A DNA stretch of 64,000 nt. It comes from Methylobacterium sp. B4 (lineage in GTDB: Bacteria; Pseudomonadota; Alphaproteobacteria; Rhizobiales; Beijerinckiaceae). The position numbers and the translations under genes were made by a program. The DNA lies in NCBI RefSeq assembly GCF_003201865.1, contig NZ_QJJJ01000014.1:41982-105981 (forward strand). Reading direction: 5' to 3'. Under the pieces are notes generated by a model that saw only the letters and a program-made list of their open reading frames with translations, searched no databases and was not told where the DNA came from. Positions within the stretch are counted from its first letter, which is position 1, and every line of letters begins with the position of its first letter. Below are positions 25,375-34,237 of this stretch, piece by piece.

Positions 25375-26154
25375 TCACCGGCGCTGCTGACGGGCGACGC
25401 CGAAGCGCACCACCGTCAAGGCCCCGTCCGATCGCACGTCCTCCTCGGTGACGGAGGCCGTGCGGTTCGAATCCTGAATGCTGCGCAGCACGAGGGCGAG
25501 TTGCCCCACCTTCTGCGCCAGCGTGACGGTCTCGGCCTGGGAGGGCGTCAGGGCCAGCGTCGCGGTTTCCGCCGTCACGACGTTGGCGCCGCCCTTCTCT
25601 TGAACGATCTGCCCGACGGCGAGCACCCGGATATCGGTCAGCAGCGTCTCGGCGAACTGCTCGCTACCCTCGTTGCTGGTCTTGATGACGTCCACGTGGT
25701 CGTTGGGCAGGATGAAGCCGCCCGCCGAACTCGACCCGCGGGTATCGGTGGTGATCGCGACCGCGCGCATGCCGGAAGGCAGGATCGCCGACATGAAGCC
25801 GCTGCCCGCCTTGACCAGGCGCTCGGGCCGGATCGGCTCGTTGGCGGAAAAGTTCGTGCGGATGATCGAGCCGACGGCGTCGTCGAGGCCCTTCGGCGCG
25901 GCGCGGCGGTCGATCAGGCCGGGCGAGATCGCCTGCTCCGGCCAAGGCATCCAGCGCAAATCCTCGGGCTTGAGGGTCTGGCCCATGGGCAGTTCTGCGG
26001 CAGCGACCAGGATCTCGCTCATCGGAACCGGCGTGACGGCGGGCTCGACCCGGGCGACTGGCTCCGGCGCCTTCTCCTCGCCGCTCATCAGCAGCGCGGC
26101 GCCGCAGCCTGCGAGGATCGCGATGCCGAGAACGGCGAGACGGGCTGGTTTCAT
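25375..26154 (-). CDS. cpaB: Pilus assembly protein CpaB/RcpC
   Basis: CpaB is a periplasmic Tad component with a SAF domain. The 259-residue product has an N-terminal anchor (LAVLGIAILAGCGAALLMSG) and a SAF domain (ILVAAAELPMGQTLKPEDLRW). It also shows the CpaB/RcpC block MRAVAITTDTRGSSSAGGFI, LPNDHVDVIKT and TLALTPSQAETVTLAQKVGQ. It is separated from cpaA by about 200 bases and a terminator-like hairpin, so cpaBCDEF-tadBC may have its own promoter. Confidence 0.93.
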   Translation of the reverse strand: MKPARLAVLGIAILAGCGAALLMSGEEKAPEPVARVEPAVTPVPMSEILVAAAELPMGQTLKPEDLRWMPWPEQAISPGLIDRRAAPKGLDDAVGSIIRTNFSANEPIRPERLVKAGSGFMSAILPSGMRAVAITTDTRGSSSAGGFILPNDHVDVIKTSNEGSEQFAETLLTDIRVLAVGQIVQEKGGANVVTAETATLALTPSQAETVTLAQKVGQLALVLRSIQDSNRTASVTEEDVRSDGALTVVRFGVARQQRR

Positions 26155-26296
26155 GGCGGGCGCGTGGACCGTAGCAACGGCTTACCGCCGTCCGGTTCCA
26201 GAGATGGCACCGCAATCGTCAAATTAAGGTTAACGGTCTGTCACCGCGCGGCTTTCCACGGGTTTCACCGGCTCACGCGAGGACGGCGCCCATGAC

Positions 26297-26325
26297 AAAA
26301 GGACCGCCTTCGCGGCGGCCCTTTT
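26297..26325 (-). terminator. Rho-independent terminator after cpaA
   Basis: On the minus strand a 12-bp stem (AAAAGGGCCGCC with GGCGGTCCTTTT, one G-U pair) has a 5-base loop and ends in TTTTG. It lies 36 bases past the cpaA stop. It would end or attenuate the flp-cpaA transcript before cpaB. Confidence 0.75.
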
Positions 26326-26360
26326 GTTCCGTTTGCGGCAAGCCGCGGTCGCGGCCGCCA

Positions 26361-26879
26361 TCACATCGGCATCAGGCTTTCCAGCCCGACGACGTTCGGC
26401 AGCACGAGCAGCGCGGCGGCAGCGAGCGCGATGCCGTAGGGGATCCCGGTCTTCTGATCGTGCAGGTGCACGGCGAAGGGGAGCCGCAGCGTCACTCTCG
26501 GAAGCGGGTAGGCGCGGGCGTAGAGAATGGCGAGCGTCAGGACTCCGCCGAGGATCGAGGCGACGACGACGTATTCGGCCAAGTGTTCGATGCCCAGCCA
26601 GAGCGCCGTGCCCGCAGCTAGTTTGGCGTCGCCGCCACCCATCCAACCCCGGGCGAACATGACGAACGCGACGACGAGCGTCAGCGCCCCCGCAGCCACG
26701 TGGAAGGAGATTTCGCTCCACGTCATGCCCGAGAAGACGGCGTACGGCACGAAACCCGCAACGACCAAGCCGGTGATCCGATTGGAAATGCGCATCGTCA
26801 GAAGGTCGCTGGCGGCTGCGTAGGCCATCAGGAACGGAAAGACGATGCAGAGCAGAAGGTAGGAAGCGGTCGCCAACAT
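26361..26879 (-). CDS. cpaA: Flp prepilin peptidase CpaA/TadV
   Basis: This membrane aspartyl peptidase matures the Flp prepilin. The 172-residue product is the short TadV form without the methylase half of PilD. The two catalytic aspartates are visible: Asp25 in AAASDLLTMRISNRI and Asp82-84 region in GWMGGGDAKLAAGTALW, the GxGD motif. About six hydrophobic segments are present. It lies 197 bases downstream of the flp pilin gene. Confidence 0.93.
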   Translation of the reverse strand: MLATASYLLLCIVFPFLMAYAAASDLLTMRISNRITGLVVAGFVPYAVFSGMTWSEISFHVAAGALTLVVAFVMFARGWMGGGDAKLAAGTALWLGIEHLAEYVVVASILGGVLTLAILYARAYPLPRVTLRLPFAVHLHDQKTGIPYGIALAAAALLVLPNVVGLESLMPM

Positions 26880-27002
26880 TGCGTTGAACTTTCGCGGAGC
26901 GGACGCTGTCAGATCGAGAGGCCGACCCGGACCGGTCGGCTGCCATCATGCCGCGATCGAAACATCGTCGATCTCGAGTAGGCTTCCTCTCACCGAAGCC
27001 CG

Positions 27003-27024
27003 GCCCGACTGAAACCAGTCGGGC
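27003..27024 (-). terminator. Hairpin between flp and cpaA
   Basis: A perfect 8-bp stem (gcccgact / agtcgggc) with a 6-base loop lies 52 bases past the flp stop. It lacks a T-run. In Tad loci such hairpins commonly let abundant pilin mRNA accumulate over the downstream machinery genes; that role is inferred here. Confidence 0.4.
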
Positions 27025-27075
27025 GCGAAGCTCTCGGACCGAAGTGGTACCGCTTCCGGCACCGCCTCTGACGAC

Positions 27076-27273
27076 TTACTGAATCTGCTTGGCCTTGGTG
27101 TCGAGCGACGTTCCCAGAGTTTCGAAGGCGGTCTTCAGCTTGCCCTGGAACGCGGTGAAGATGGCGACGACGGCGATGCCCATCATGGCAGCAACCAGGC
27201 CGTATTCGATGGCGGTGGCGCCGGACTCGTCGGCGATGAAGCGCTTGGTGATGTTCTTCACGATGATCTCCAC
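27076..27273 (-). CDS. flp: Flp family type IVb pilin
   Basis: This is the major subunit of the Tad pilus. The 65-residue prepilin has a basic leader, the cleavage/processing motif GATAIEYGLVAAMMGIAVVA (cleavage after Gly, Glu+5, Tyr+6) and one hydrophobic helix, followed by a short tail (FETLGTSLDTKAKQIQ). Length and motif match Caulobacter PilA and Flp. It begins the cpa gene set; a 340-bp gap separates it from the divergent secretin N-domain gene. Confidence 0.95.
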   Translation of the reverse strand: MEIIVKNITKRFIADESGATAIEYGLVAAMMGIAVVAIFTAFQGKLKTAFETLGTSLDTKAKQIQ

Positions 27274-27613
27274 TTGCTTATATCTGCTGGGTGACCGTCG
27301 GAAGTCTGTAAAGGCCCCGATCGGCGACGGGTTCAGGTGTAATCCCGACGCGTTGCGTTTGGGTTAAACCGATACCAGAGCCAAGGCCTCGTCTTCGAGT
27401 TTGTGCGCATGGGTTAATGGTCGGTTTCTCGGCTCCCTCGACTTGTCGTCGCGACACGCGACCGCAAGGCGCCCCCGGCCGAACGCCGGCCGGTTAGCGC
27501 TTCCTTCACCCCTTTCCTGCACCATTCGGGAAACCATAACCGTCTCGCGTCCGAAACCGCTTCGGGCTGCAGGGCGGCCCGCCGAACCCATCGCGCGACC
27601 GGACCGACCGCCC
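27274..27613. other. Divergent intergenic region upstream of flp
   Basis: These 340 bases separate flp (minus) from the secretin-N-domain gene (plus). They contain no convincing gene. The first 60 bases next to flp are relatively AT-rich (tgcttatatctgctg) and are the likely pilin promoter region. Confidence 0.5.
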
Positions 27614-28093
27614 ATGCCCCGCCTGCGCCCTGCCCTCGTCTCCGCGGCCGTTTCGGCGGCCATGGCCGTGTTCGCCCTCGCCGGGCCGGCCCGGTCCAAC
27701 GAGACCGTGGCGCAGGGCACCGTCTCGGTGCTGGTCGACAACGCCAAGGTCATCCGCCTTCCGGAGAAGACGCAGACCGTGGTGGTGGGCAATCCGATGA
27801 TCGCCGACATCACCCTGCAGAAGAACGGCGTCGTGGTGCTGACGGGAAAGAGCTTCGGCAGCACCAACTTGATCGCGCTCGACGGCAAGGGCGCCATGCT
27901 GGCCGAATCGACCATCAGCGTGCAGGCGCCGCAGGCGGCCATCATCACCGTGCAGCGCGGCCTCGATCGCGCCTCCTACTCCTGCACGCCGAACTGCCAG
28001 CCCTCGGTGCAACTCGGCGACGCGACGAAGTATTTCGAGGAAACGAGCAAGCAGGCCGAGGCGCGCCAGAGCATGGCGACCGCCAACAAGTAG
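27614..28093 (+). CDS. Stand-alone pilus secretin N-domain protein
   Basis: The 159-residue product has a signal peptide (ending near GPARSNE) and one domain that matches the N-terminal domain of CpaC: VSVLVDNAKVIRLPEKTQTV, VVGNPMIADITLQKNGVVVL, TGKSFGSTNLIALDGKG. The secretin part is absent. Two cysteines lie in SYSCTPNCQPSVQ, a possible disulfide. It is divergent from flp and probably assists assembly of the Tad secretin or a related channel; this is inferred from domain and position. Confidence 0.82.
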   Translation: MPRLRPALVSAAVSAAMAVFALAGPARSNETVAQGTVSVLVDNAKVIRLPEKTQTVVVGNPMIADITLQKNGVVVLTGKSFGSTNLIALDGKGAMLAESTISVQAPQAAIITVQRGLDRASYSCTPNCQPSVQLGDATKYFEETSKQAEARQSMATANK

Positions 28094-28108
28094 GGCGCGC
28101 CGCGGCCC

Positions 28109-29620
28109 TCAGATCGTCTGGTTGTAGGCGCCCACCTCCGGGTGCTCGCGCAGCACGGTGTCGACCGCCGCGAACATCGCCCGCAGCCGCGCCTCCGAGA
28201 CCGGGCTCTCCACGACGACGACCAGTTCCGGCTTGTTCGAGGAGGCCCGTACGAGGCCCCAGGTGCCGTCGTCGGTGGTGATGCGGACCCCGTTCACGGT
28301 CACGAGACCGGTGATGGCGTGGCCTCCCACCGGCTCGCCCGCCGCCTGAAGCGCCCGGAAGCGCTCGGTCACCGCCTCGACCACACCGTACTTCACCTCG
28401 TCGGCGCAGTGCGGCGACATGGTCGGCGAGCCCCAGGTCTTCGGCAGCGCCCGGTAGAGGTCGGCCATCGACCGACCGGGATTGCGGTCCAGCATCTCGA
28501 GCACGGCGATCGCCGTGAGCAGCCCGTCGTCGTAACCGCGCCCCACCGGTGCGTTGAAGAAGAAATGCCCCGATTTCTCGAAGCCGGCGAGGGCCGACAA
28601 CTCGTTCACGCGCCGCTTGATGTAGGAATGGCCGGTCTTCCAGTAATCGGTGCGCACGCCCCGCGCCTGCAGCTCCGGATCGGCCGCGAACAGGCCGGTC
28701 GACTTCACGTCGACCACGAAGGTCGCGTTCGGATGCAGCCGTGACAGGTCACGGGCCAGCATGACGCCGATCTTGTCCGCGAAGATCTCCTCGCCCTCGT
28801 CGTCGACCACGCCGCAGCGGTCGCCGTCGCCGTCGAAGCCGAGGCCGACATCGGCGCCGGTCTCGCGCACCTTGGCGGCGATGGCGTGCAGCATCGCCAT
28901 GTCCTCGGGATTGGGATTGTAGCGCGGGAAGCTGTGATCGGGCTCGACATCGAGCGGGATCACCTCGACGCCGAGCCGCTCGAGGAGGGCGGGCGCGAAG
29001 GCTCCCGCCGTGCCGTTGCCGCAGGCGGCCACGACCTTGAGCTTTCGGGTGACGGGCTTGGTGCGCGCGACGAGATCGTCGAGATAGGTCTGCGCGAAAC
29101 CTGCAACGAACTCGTAGGAGCCGCCCTCGCGATAGCGGAACTCGCCCCGGGTCACGATCTCCTTGAGGCGGGTCATCTCGTCGGGACCGAAGGTCATGGG
29201 GCGCTCGGCGCCCATCTTCACGCCGGTCCAGCCGTTGTCGTTGTGGGAGGCCGTGACCATCGCCACGCAGGGGCAATCGAGGGCGAACTGGCCGAAATAG
29301 GCCATGGGCGAGAGCGCGAGCCCGATATCCCTCACTCGCAAACCCGCCGCCTGCATGCCGGCGATGAGGGCGAGCTTGATGGAGGAGGAATAGGCCCGGA
29401 AATCGTGACCTGTGACGATATCGGGGCGTACGCCGCGCTCATGGATCAGAGTGCCGAGACCGAGCCCCAGCGCCTGCACGCCCATCAGGTTGATCTCCTG
29501 CGGGAAGAGCCAGCGGGCGTCGTACTCGCGAAAGCCGGTCGGCTTGACCATCGGCCCCTGCTCGAAGGCGAAGGTGTTGGGCTCAAGCTTCGCAACCGGC
29601 TTGGGAAACACCTGGGACAT
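28109..29620 (-). CDS. Phosphomannomutase/phosphoglucomutase
   Basis: This enzyme interconverts hexose 6-phosphates and 1-phosphates, feeding GDP-mannose or UDP-glucose for surface polysaccharides. The 503-residue protein has the four-domain phosphohexomutase pattern. The phosphoserine loop is VTASHNDNGWTGVKM, the Mg-binding loop DGDGDRCGVVDDEGEE, the sugar loop FEKSGHFFF, and the C-terminal phosphate-binding loop VRASSNKPELVVVVE. The start at MSQVFPKPVAK is well supported; the frame stays open far upstream, but that part is antisense to rplY and pth. Confidence 0.93.
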   Translation of the reverse strand: MSQVFPKPVAKLEPNTFAFEQGPMVKPTGFREYDARWLFPQEINLMGVQALGLGLGTLIHERGVRPDIVTGHDFRAYSSSIKLALIAGMQAAGLRVRDIGLALSPMAYFGQFALDCPCVAMVTASHNDNGWTGVKMGAERPMTFGPDEMTRLKEIVTRGEFRYREGGSYEFVAGFAQTYLDDLVARTKPVTRKLKVVAACGNGTAGAFAPALLERLGVEVIPLDVEPDHSFPRYNPNPEDMAMLHAIAAKVRETGADVGLGFDGDGDRCGVVDDEGEEIFADKIGVMLARDLSRLHPNATFVVDVKSTGLFAADPELQARGVRTDYWKTGHSYIKRRVNELSALAGFEKSGHFFFNAPVGRGYDDGLLTAIAVLEMLDRNPGRSMADLYRALPKTWGSPTMSPHCADEVKYGVVEAVTERFRALQAAGEPVGGHAITGLVTVNGVRITTDDGTWGLVRASSNKPELVVVVESPVSEARLRAMFAAVDTVLREHPEVGAYNQTI

Positions 29621-29869
29621 CGTGGGGTCCTTCGCGGCGGGGTGGGCCATCCGTCCTATCCGCGCCGGCCACCCAGGGGAAGCCTGGCCGGACGGGCCCT
29701 CCCGCGCAGAGACGCAAAACCATTGCCATGCCGGGCCATTGCCTGTATGGGCCGCCTCGCGCCCTCGAGACACCCTTGGAGGCACGGGCGCGCTGGGGAA
29801 CGGTCGGGCCGTCCGCTTCGGGCGGCCTTTGTCGTTGGCCCAGGCCATCATTTCGAAAAGGATCACGCC

Positions 29870-30556
29870 ATGAGCGCCACCAAGACGCTTGAGGCCGTGG
29901 CACGCGACCGGGTCGGCAAGGGGGCCGCCCGGGCCGTTCGTCGCCAGGGCCAGATTCCCGCCGTCATCTACGGCGGCAACCAGGCCCCGCAGGCCATCGC
30001 CATCGACCTCATCCGCGCCCGCACCCTGATCTACGCCGGTGGCTTCAAGACCACCGTGTTCGAGATCACCGCCGGCGGCAAGAAGACCCGCGCGATCCCG
30101 CGCGACTACCAGCTCGACCCGGTTTCCGGCGTGCCGCTGCACGTCGACTTCCTGCGCGTCGTCGCCGGCCAGACCGTCACGGTCGACGTTCCGGTCCACT
30201 TCGTGAACGAGGACGCGGCGCCGGGCATCAAGAAGAACGGCGGCACGCTCAACGTCGCGCTGCACACGGTCGCGCTCGACGTGGCCCCCGACCAGATCCC
30301 GGACGCGATCGAGGTCGACCTCACCGGCCGCGAGATCGGCGACGTGATCCACGCCTCCGACCTGCGCCTGCCGGCCGGCACCTATACCGGCGAGCCGACC
30401 GACACGGTCGCCAACGTCCTGCCGCCGACGGTGCTCGGCGCCGAGGTCGAGGCCGAGGAGGCCGCGCTTGCCGAGGCGCAGTCCGCCGAGTCCGCCGAGG
30501 AGAAGGCGGACGCCGAGGCCGAGGCCACCAACGAGAAGAACGAGACCGAGGCGTAA
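29870..30556 (+). CDS. rplY: 50S ribosomal protein L25/general stress protein Ctc
   Basis: L25 binds 5S rRNA in the large subunit. The 228-residue product is the long CTC/TL5 form. The N-terminal L25 domain (LEAVARDRVGKGAARAVRRQ, GQIPAVIYGG) is followed by the beta-rich TL5 domain (VDVPVHFVNEDAAPGIKKNG) and an acidic Glu/Ala-rich tail from about residue 190. It precedes pth by 105 bases, a pairing seen in many bacteria, with a hairpin terminator between them. Confidence 0.95.
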   Translation: MSATKTLEAVARDRVGKGAARAVRRQGQIPAVIYGGNQAPQAIAIDLIRARTLIYAGGFKTTVFEITAGGKKTRAIPRDYQLDPVSGVPLHVDFLRVVAGQTVTVDVPVHFVNEDAAPGIKKNGGTLNVALHTVALDVAPDQIPDAIEVDLTGREIGDVIHASDLRLPAGTYTGEPTDTVANVLPPTVLGAEVEAEEAALAEAQSAESAEEKADAEAEATNEKNETEA

Positions 30557-30601
30557 GCCGCGGCGGGCGCCGTCCGGCACCCGCTCCTTGCGCATCCATC
30601 G

Positions 30602-30627
30602 ATGCCCCGGCCGCCCGGCCGGGGCAT
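30602..30627 (+). terminator. Rho-independent terminator after rplY
   Basis: A perfect 11-bp stem (atgccccggcc / ggccggggcat) with a 4-base loop is followed by ttccattt. It lies 45 bases past the rplY stop and 35 before the pth start. Confidence 0.7.
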
Positions 30628-30661
30628 TTCCATTTGTCGGGGCATGGGATCGGGGGCGCGG

Positions 30662-31303
30662 ATGCGGCTCATCGTCGGCTTGGGAAATCCCGGCTCGCGC
30701 TACGCACGCAACCGCCACAACATCGGCTTCATGGCCGTGGACGAGATCGCCCGCGTCCACCGGGCGAGCCCGTTCCGCCGCCGCTTCCAGGGCGAGGCGG
30801 CCGAGGTCACGCTGGGGTCGGAACGCGCCATCCTGCTCAAGCCCCAGACCTTCATGAACGAATCCGGCCGCTCGGTCGGCGAGGCGCAGCGCTTCTTCAA
30901 GATCCCGCTCGCCGACGTGATCGTGCTGCACGACGAACTCGATCTGGCCCCGGCCAAGCTCCGGGTGAAGCTCGGCGGCGGCAATGCCGGGCATAACGGC
31001 CTTCGCTCGATCACGGCGCTCTGCGGCAACGATTACCGCCGCGTCCGCCTCGGCATCGGCCATCCCGGCGACAAGGCGCTGGTGCATTCCTACGTGCTCA
31101 ACGACTTCGCCAAATCGGAGGAGCCCTGGGTCGAGGATCTCTGCCGGGCCAGCGCCGACCACGCCCCCCTGCTCGCGGCGGGCGAGGATGCGAGCTTCCA
31201 GAACAAGGTGCATCTCGCCATGGCCGGACGCGGCTGGGACGCGGTGAAGACGCCCGCCGAGGCCGGCAAGGCCAAGGCCAAGGATGCGCGCGACGCGAAT
31301 TGA
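30662..31303 (+). CDS. pth: Peptidyl-tRNA hydrolase
   Basis: Pth releases tRNA from prematurely terminated peptidyl-tRNA. The 213-residue product starts with [20 protein letters not shown], which contains the catalytic His in NRHNIGF. It continues with [36 protein letters not shown] and GHNGLRSI, all family hallmarks. The short C-terminal tail is Lys/Ala-rich. It lies between rplY and ychF, the usual translation-related neighbourhood. The chosen ATG at 30662 matches the family start exactly. Confidence 0.96.
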   Translation: MRLIVGLGNPGSRYARNRHNIGFMAVDEIARVHRASPFRRRFQGEAAEVTLGSERAILLKPQTFMNESGRSVGEAQRFFKIPLADVIVLHDELDLAPAKLRVKLGGGNAGHNGLRSITALCGNDYRRVRLGIGHPGDKALVHSYVLNDFAKSEEPWVEDLCRASADHAPLLAAGEDASFQNKVHLAMAGRGWDAVKTPAEAGKAKAKDARDAN

Positions 31304-31382
31304 CACGAGCCCACCGGACCCCGATGGAGCGGGCTTCCGGGCGCGGCTCCCGACCGATCACAACGGACAGCTAGGACCAGCC

Positions 31383-32480
31383 ATGGGCTTCAAATGCGGC
31401 ATCGTCGGCCTGCCGAACGTCGGCAAGTCGACCCTCTTCAACGCGCTCACGCAGACGGCCGCGGCCCAGGCCGCGAACTACCCGTTCTGCACGATCGAGC
31501 CGAATGTGGGCGAAGTCGCCGTGCCCGATCCCAGGCTCGATGACCTCGCCCGGATCGCCTCCTCCAAGGAGATCATCCCGACGCGGCTGACCTTCGTGGA
31601 CATCGCCGGCCTCGTGCGCGGCGCGTCGAAAGGCGAGGGTCTCGGCAACCAGTTCCTCGCCAACATCCGCGAGGTGGATGCCATCGCCCACGTGGTGCGC
31701 TGCTTCACCGACGGCGACGTGACCCATGTCGAGGGCAAGGTCGATCCGATCGCCGACATCGAGACCATCGAGACCGAGCTGATGCTGGCCGACCTCGACA
31801 GCCTGGAGAAGCGCGTGGTGGCGCTGGAGAAGCGCGCCAAGGGTGCGGACAAGGAGGCCAAGGAGTTCCTCGACCTCGTGAACCGCGCCCTGCCGCTGCT
31901 GCGCGACGGCAAGCCCGCGCGCCTGGTGGAGCGGAAGGCCGACGAAGAGCGGCTGTTCCAGCAGCTCGGCCTGATGACGGCCAAGCCCGTGCTCTACGTC
32001 TGCAACGTCGACGAGGGCGATGCCGACAAGGGCAATGCCTACTCGCAGACGGTGTTCGAGCGGGCGAAGGCCGAGGGCGCAGTCGCCGTGGTCGTCTCGG
32101 CCAAGATCGAGAGCGAGATCGCGGTGATGCCGGCGGCCGACCAGGGCGACTTCCTGGAAGCCGTGGGGCTGACCGAGCCGGGCCTGAACCGGGTGATCCG
32201 CGCGGGCTACGACCTGCTCGGCCTCGTGACCTACTTCACCGTCGGCCCGAAGGAGGCCCGCGCCTGGACGATCACCAAGGGCACCCGGGCACCGGCCGCC
32301 GCGGGGGTGATCCATACCGACTTCGAGAAGGGCTTCATCCGCGCCGAGACGATCGCCTTCAAGGATTACACCACTTTGAACGGCGAGTCCGGCGCCCGCG
32401 ATGCCGGCAAGCTGCGGCTGGAGGGCAAGGAATACGTGGTGCAGGACGGCGACGTGCTGCATTTCCGCTTCGCCAACTGA
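31383..32480 (+). CDS. ychF: Redox-regulated ATPase/GTPase YchF
   Basis: YchF is an Obg-family ATPase that associates with ribosomes and affects stress responses. The 365-residue product has G1 GLPNVGKSTLFNAL at residues 9-22, G3 DIAGLVRGASKGEGLGNQFL, a predicted coiled coil around 130-180, the NxxE-type specificity motif YVCNVDEGD that favours ATP, and a C-terminal TGS domain (TYFTVGPKEARAWTITKGTR). It is separated from pth by 79 bases on the same strand. Confidence 0.96.
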   Translation: MGFKCGIVGLPNVGKSTLFNALTQTAAAQAANYPFCTIEPNVGEVAVPDPRLDDLARIASSKEIIPTRLTFVDIAGLVRGASKGEGLGNQFLANIREVDAIAHVVRCFTDGDVTHVEGKVDPIADIETIETELMLADLDSLEKRVVALEKRAKGADKEAKEFLDLVNRALPLLRDGKPARLVERKADEERLFQQLGLMTAKPVLYVCNVDEGDADKGNAYSQTVFERAKAEGAVAVVVSAKIESEIAVMPAADQGDFLEAVGLTEPGLNRVIRAGYDLLGLVTYFTVGPKEARAWTITKGTRAPAAAGVIHTDFEKGFIRAETIAFKDYTTLNGESGARDAGKLRLEGKEYVVQDGDVLHFRFAN

Positions 32481-32502
32481 CGGGCAGCCGGAGTCGCGCC
32501 GC

Positions 32503-33165
32503 TTGGAGCTGCATCCGCGCCACGCCTGGGATCTGACGCCGGAGGCGGCGGTTGCCCTGCAGCGCGCGCTGCGCGGCGAGATCGTGGCCGACCGGCCCAT
32601 CGATCTCGCCCGGGTGCGGCTGGTGGCCGGTGTCGACGTGAGCGTGAAGAACGAGCGCTCGCGCGCCGCCATCGTGGTGTCGACCTTTCCGGACTTCCGC
32701 GTGGTCGAGACGGCCACGGCCGAGCGGCCGACGCCGTTTCCCTACATCCCGGGTCTCCTGAGTTTCCGGGAAGGCCCGGTGCTGGAGGAGGCGTTTGGCC
32801 GCCTGCGCGCCGAGCCCGACGTGTTCCTGTTCGACGGCATGGGCACGGCTCATCCGCGCCGCATGGGCATCGCCAGCCATATGGGTTTGTGGCTGGAGCG
32901 CCCGACGCTCGGCGTCGGCAAGACCCGGCTGGTGGGCACGAACGCGCCGCTGGCCGAGGAGAAGGGGGCGCAGGTGCCGCTCGTCCACCGCGGCGAGACG
33001 ATCGGCGCGGTCGTGCGCACGCGGACGGGCAAGCACCCGCTCTTCATCTCGCCGGGCCATCTGGCCGACATTCCGAGCGCGGTTGCGCTCGTGCTCGCCT
33101 GCGCCCCGAAATTCCGCCTGCCCGAACCGATCCGGCTCGCGCACCGGGCCGCGGGCGATTTCTGA
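32503..33165 (+). CDS. nfi: Endonuclease V (deoxyinosine 3' endonuclease)
   Basis: Endonuclease V nicks DNA one base 3' to deaminated adenine (inosine). The 220-residue product has the conserved blocks LVAGVDVSVKNERSRAAIVV (first catalytic Asp), PYIPGLLSFREGPVLEEAF, FLFDGMGTAHPRRMGIASHM (second Asp plus His) and GVGKTRLVG. I place the start at TTG 32503 because conserved sequence begins right after it (LELHPRHAWDLT) and ggag lies upstream; no ATG lies nearby in frame. It follows ychF by 22 bases and may be co-transcribed. Confidence 0.9.
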   Translation: MELHPRHAWDLTPEAAVALQRALRGEIVADRPIDLARVRLVAGVDVSVKNERSRAAIVVSTFPDFRVVETATAERPTPFPYIPGLLSFREGPVLEEAFGRLRAEPDVFLFDGMGTAHPRRMGIASHMGLWLERPTLGVGKTRLVGTNAPLAEEKGAQVPLVHRGETIGAVVRTRTGKHPLFISPGHLADIPSAVALVLACAPKFRLPEPIRLAHRAAGDF

Positions 33166-33180
33166 CCGGATCGACCCGGC

Positions 33181-33273
33181 CGTCATCGCGAGCGTCAGCA
33201 AGGGATCCGGGGGCGCGGCCTCTCCGGAGTGCGCGGCGCCCTGGATCGCTTCGGCTTCGCCTCGCGAGTGACG
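33181..33273. repeat. REP-like imperfect palindromic repeat
   Basis: The unit runs from cgtcatcgcgagcg to cctcgcgagtgacg, and its two roughly 45-base arms are imperfect inverted complements (gtcatcgcgag... / ...ctcgcgagtgac; ggatccgggggc / gccctggatcgc). It fills the gap between two convergent genes, the usual place for interspersed REP-type elements. I recall similar repeats in Methylobacterium genomes, but copy number cannot be checked here. Confidence 0.6.
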
Positions 33274-33306
33274 GCTGGGTCTACGAAGCGACGATCCGAG
33301 CCGGAT

Positions 33307-34026
33307 TCAGCGCGCCGTCTGCCAGGGGGTGATCACCCGCGTCGGCATCGGCCCCGCCTCGGCTTGCGCCTGGCGGCTCAGCGCCTCGATATCCTCGCGC
33401 GGGGCGAGGCGGCGGGCCTTGGCCAGCACCTTGCGGGCCTCGTCGGCCGGCATGGCGCCGTGCGGCACCATCATCGCCAGCAGCTGGCGGCGGGTCTTCG
33501 CATCGATCGAGCGGGCCTGCTTCACATCCTCGAAATCGGCCATGCGGTGGCGCGCCCGCTTGGCCCCGCGACCGCTCGCCTCTCTTCCGGTGAACACCTT
33601 GGGGCCGCCGGGCATCACCACGATATCGCCCGGGCGCAGGGTTTCGTCCCGCAGGAGCGCCGCCGTCGGATTGGCGGCGATCGCCTTGGAATCGACCGGC
33701 TGCTTGCCGCTGATCCCGTCGCCATCCTCCTTGGTCAAGGCGCCGGCCTTCGGCAGGGCGGCGTAGCGGACCTTCGGCCGGCTGCGCTCGACCCCACTGC
33801 GATGCCGCTTCCAGCGATAGCGCTCGTTCACCTCGCCGCCATAGACATGGATCGGCGCGACCGTCGCCGGGGCGGGCGCGGCCTGCTGGGGCGCGAAGAG
33901 TTGCTGAAACAGGCCGCCGAGGCCGCCCTCCTGCGCGTGGACGCCGGCAGCGGTGGAGAGGATGAGGGCGGACGAGGCCAGGACGAGCGCGAAGCGACGT
34001 CCGGAGCGGGGCAGGGTCGAAGGCAT
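33307..34026 (-). CDS. Secreted hypothetical protein with SAF-like motif region
   Basis: The 239-residue product has a signal peptide (RRFALVLASSALILSTAAGVHAQ). A mature part follows with two recognisable patches: SKAIAANPTAALLRDETLRPGDIVVMPGGPKVFTG, typical of a conserved alphaproteobacterial DUF with a short beta-domain, and a basic helical C-terminus rich in Arg/Lys/Ala. I do not recognise a function. It is divergent from the YihY gene with 211 bases between starts. Confidence 0.75.
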   Translation of the reverse strand: MPSTLPRSGRRFALVLASSALILSTAAGVHAQEGGLGGLFQQLFAPQQAAPAPATVAPIHVYGGEVNERYRWKRHRSGVERSRPKVRYAALPKAGALTKEDGDGISGKQPVDSKAIAANPTAALLRDETLRPGDIVVMPGGPKVFTGREASGRGAKRARHRMADFEDVKQARSIDAKTRRQLLAMMVPHGAMPADEARKVLAKARRLAPREDIEALSRQAQAEAGPMPTRVITPWQTAR

Positions 34027-34237
34027 CGACGGCTCCTGAAGCGAGGCGGTCGCGTTCGACCGATGCGCTATCAACAAGAGGCCGAACTGGGCGGTTCCGA
34101 CGGGAGCCCGGCGCAAATGTGGATTTTTCATGAAGAATCCGAAATCTCGCCGCTCACGCTTGTGTGAACCTCAGGTCGGGCCGGTCGGTTGCTGAAGCGT
34201 GTCGCGGTTTCCCGCGGCGGCCGGAGCCGAGCCATCG

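Noticed and set aside
28109..31306. A single 1065-codon open frame on the minus strand
   Set aside because: Only the leftmost 503 codons are the phosphomannomutase. The rest is antisense to rplY and pth and has the His/Arg/Gly-rich composition of shadow frames in high-GC DNA.
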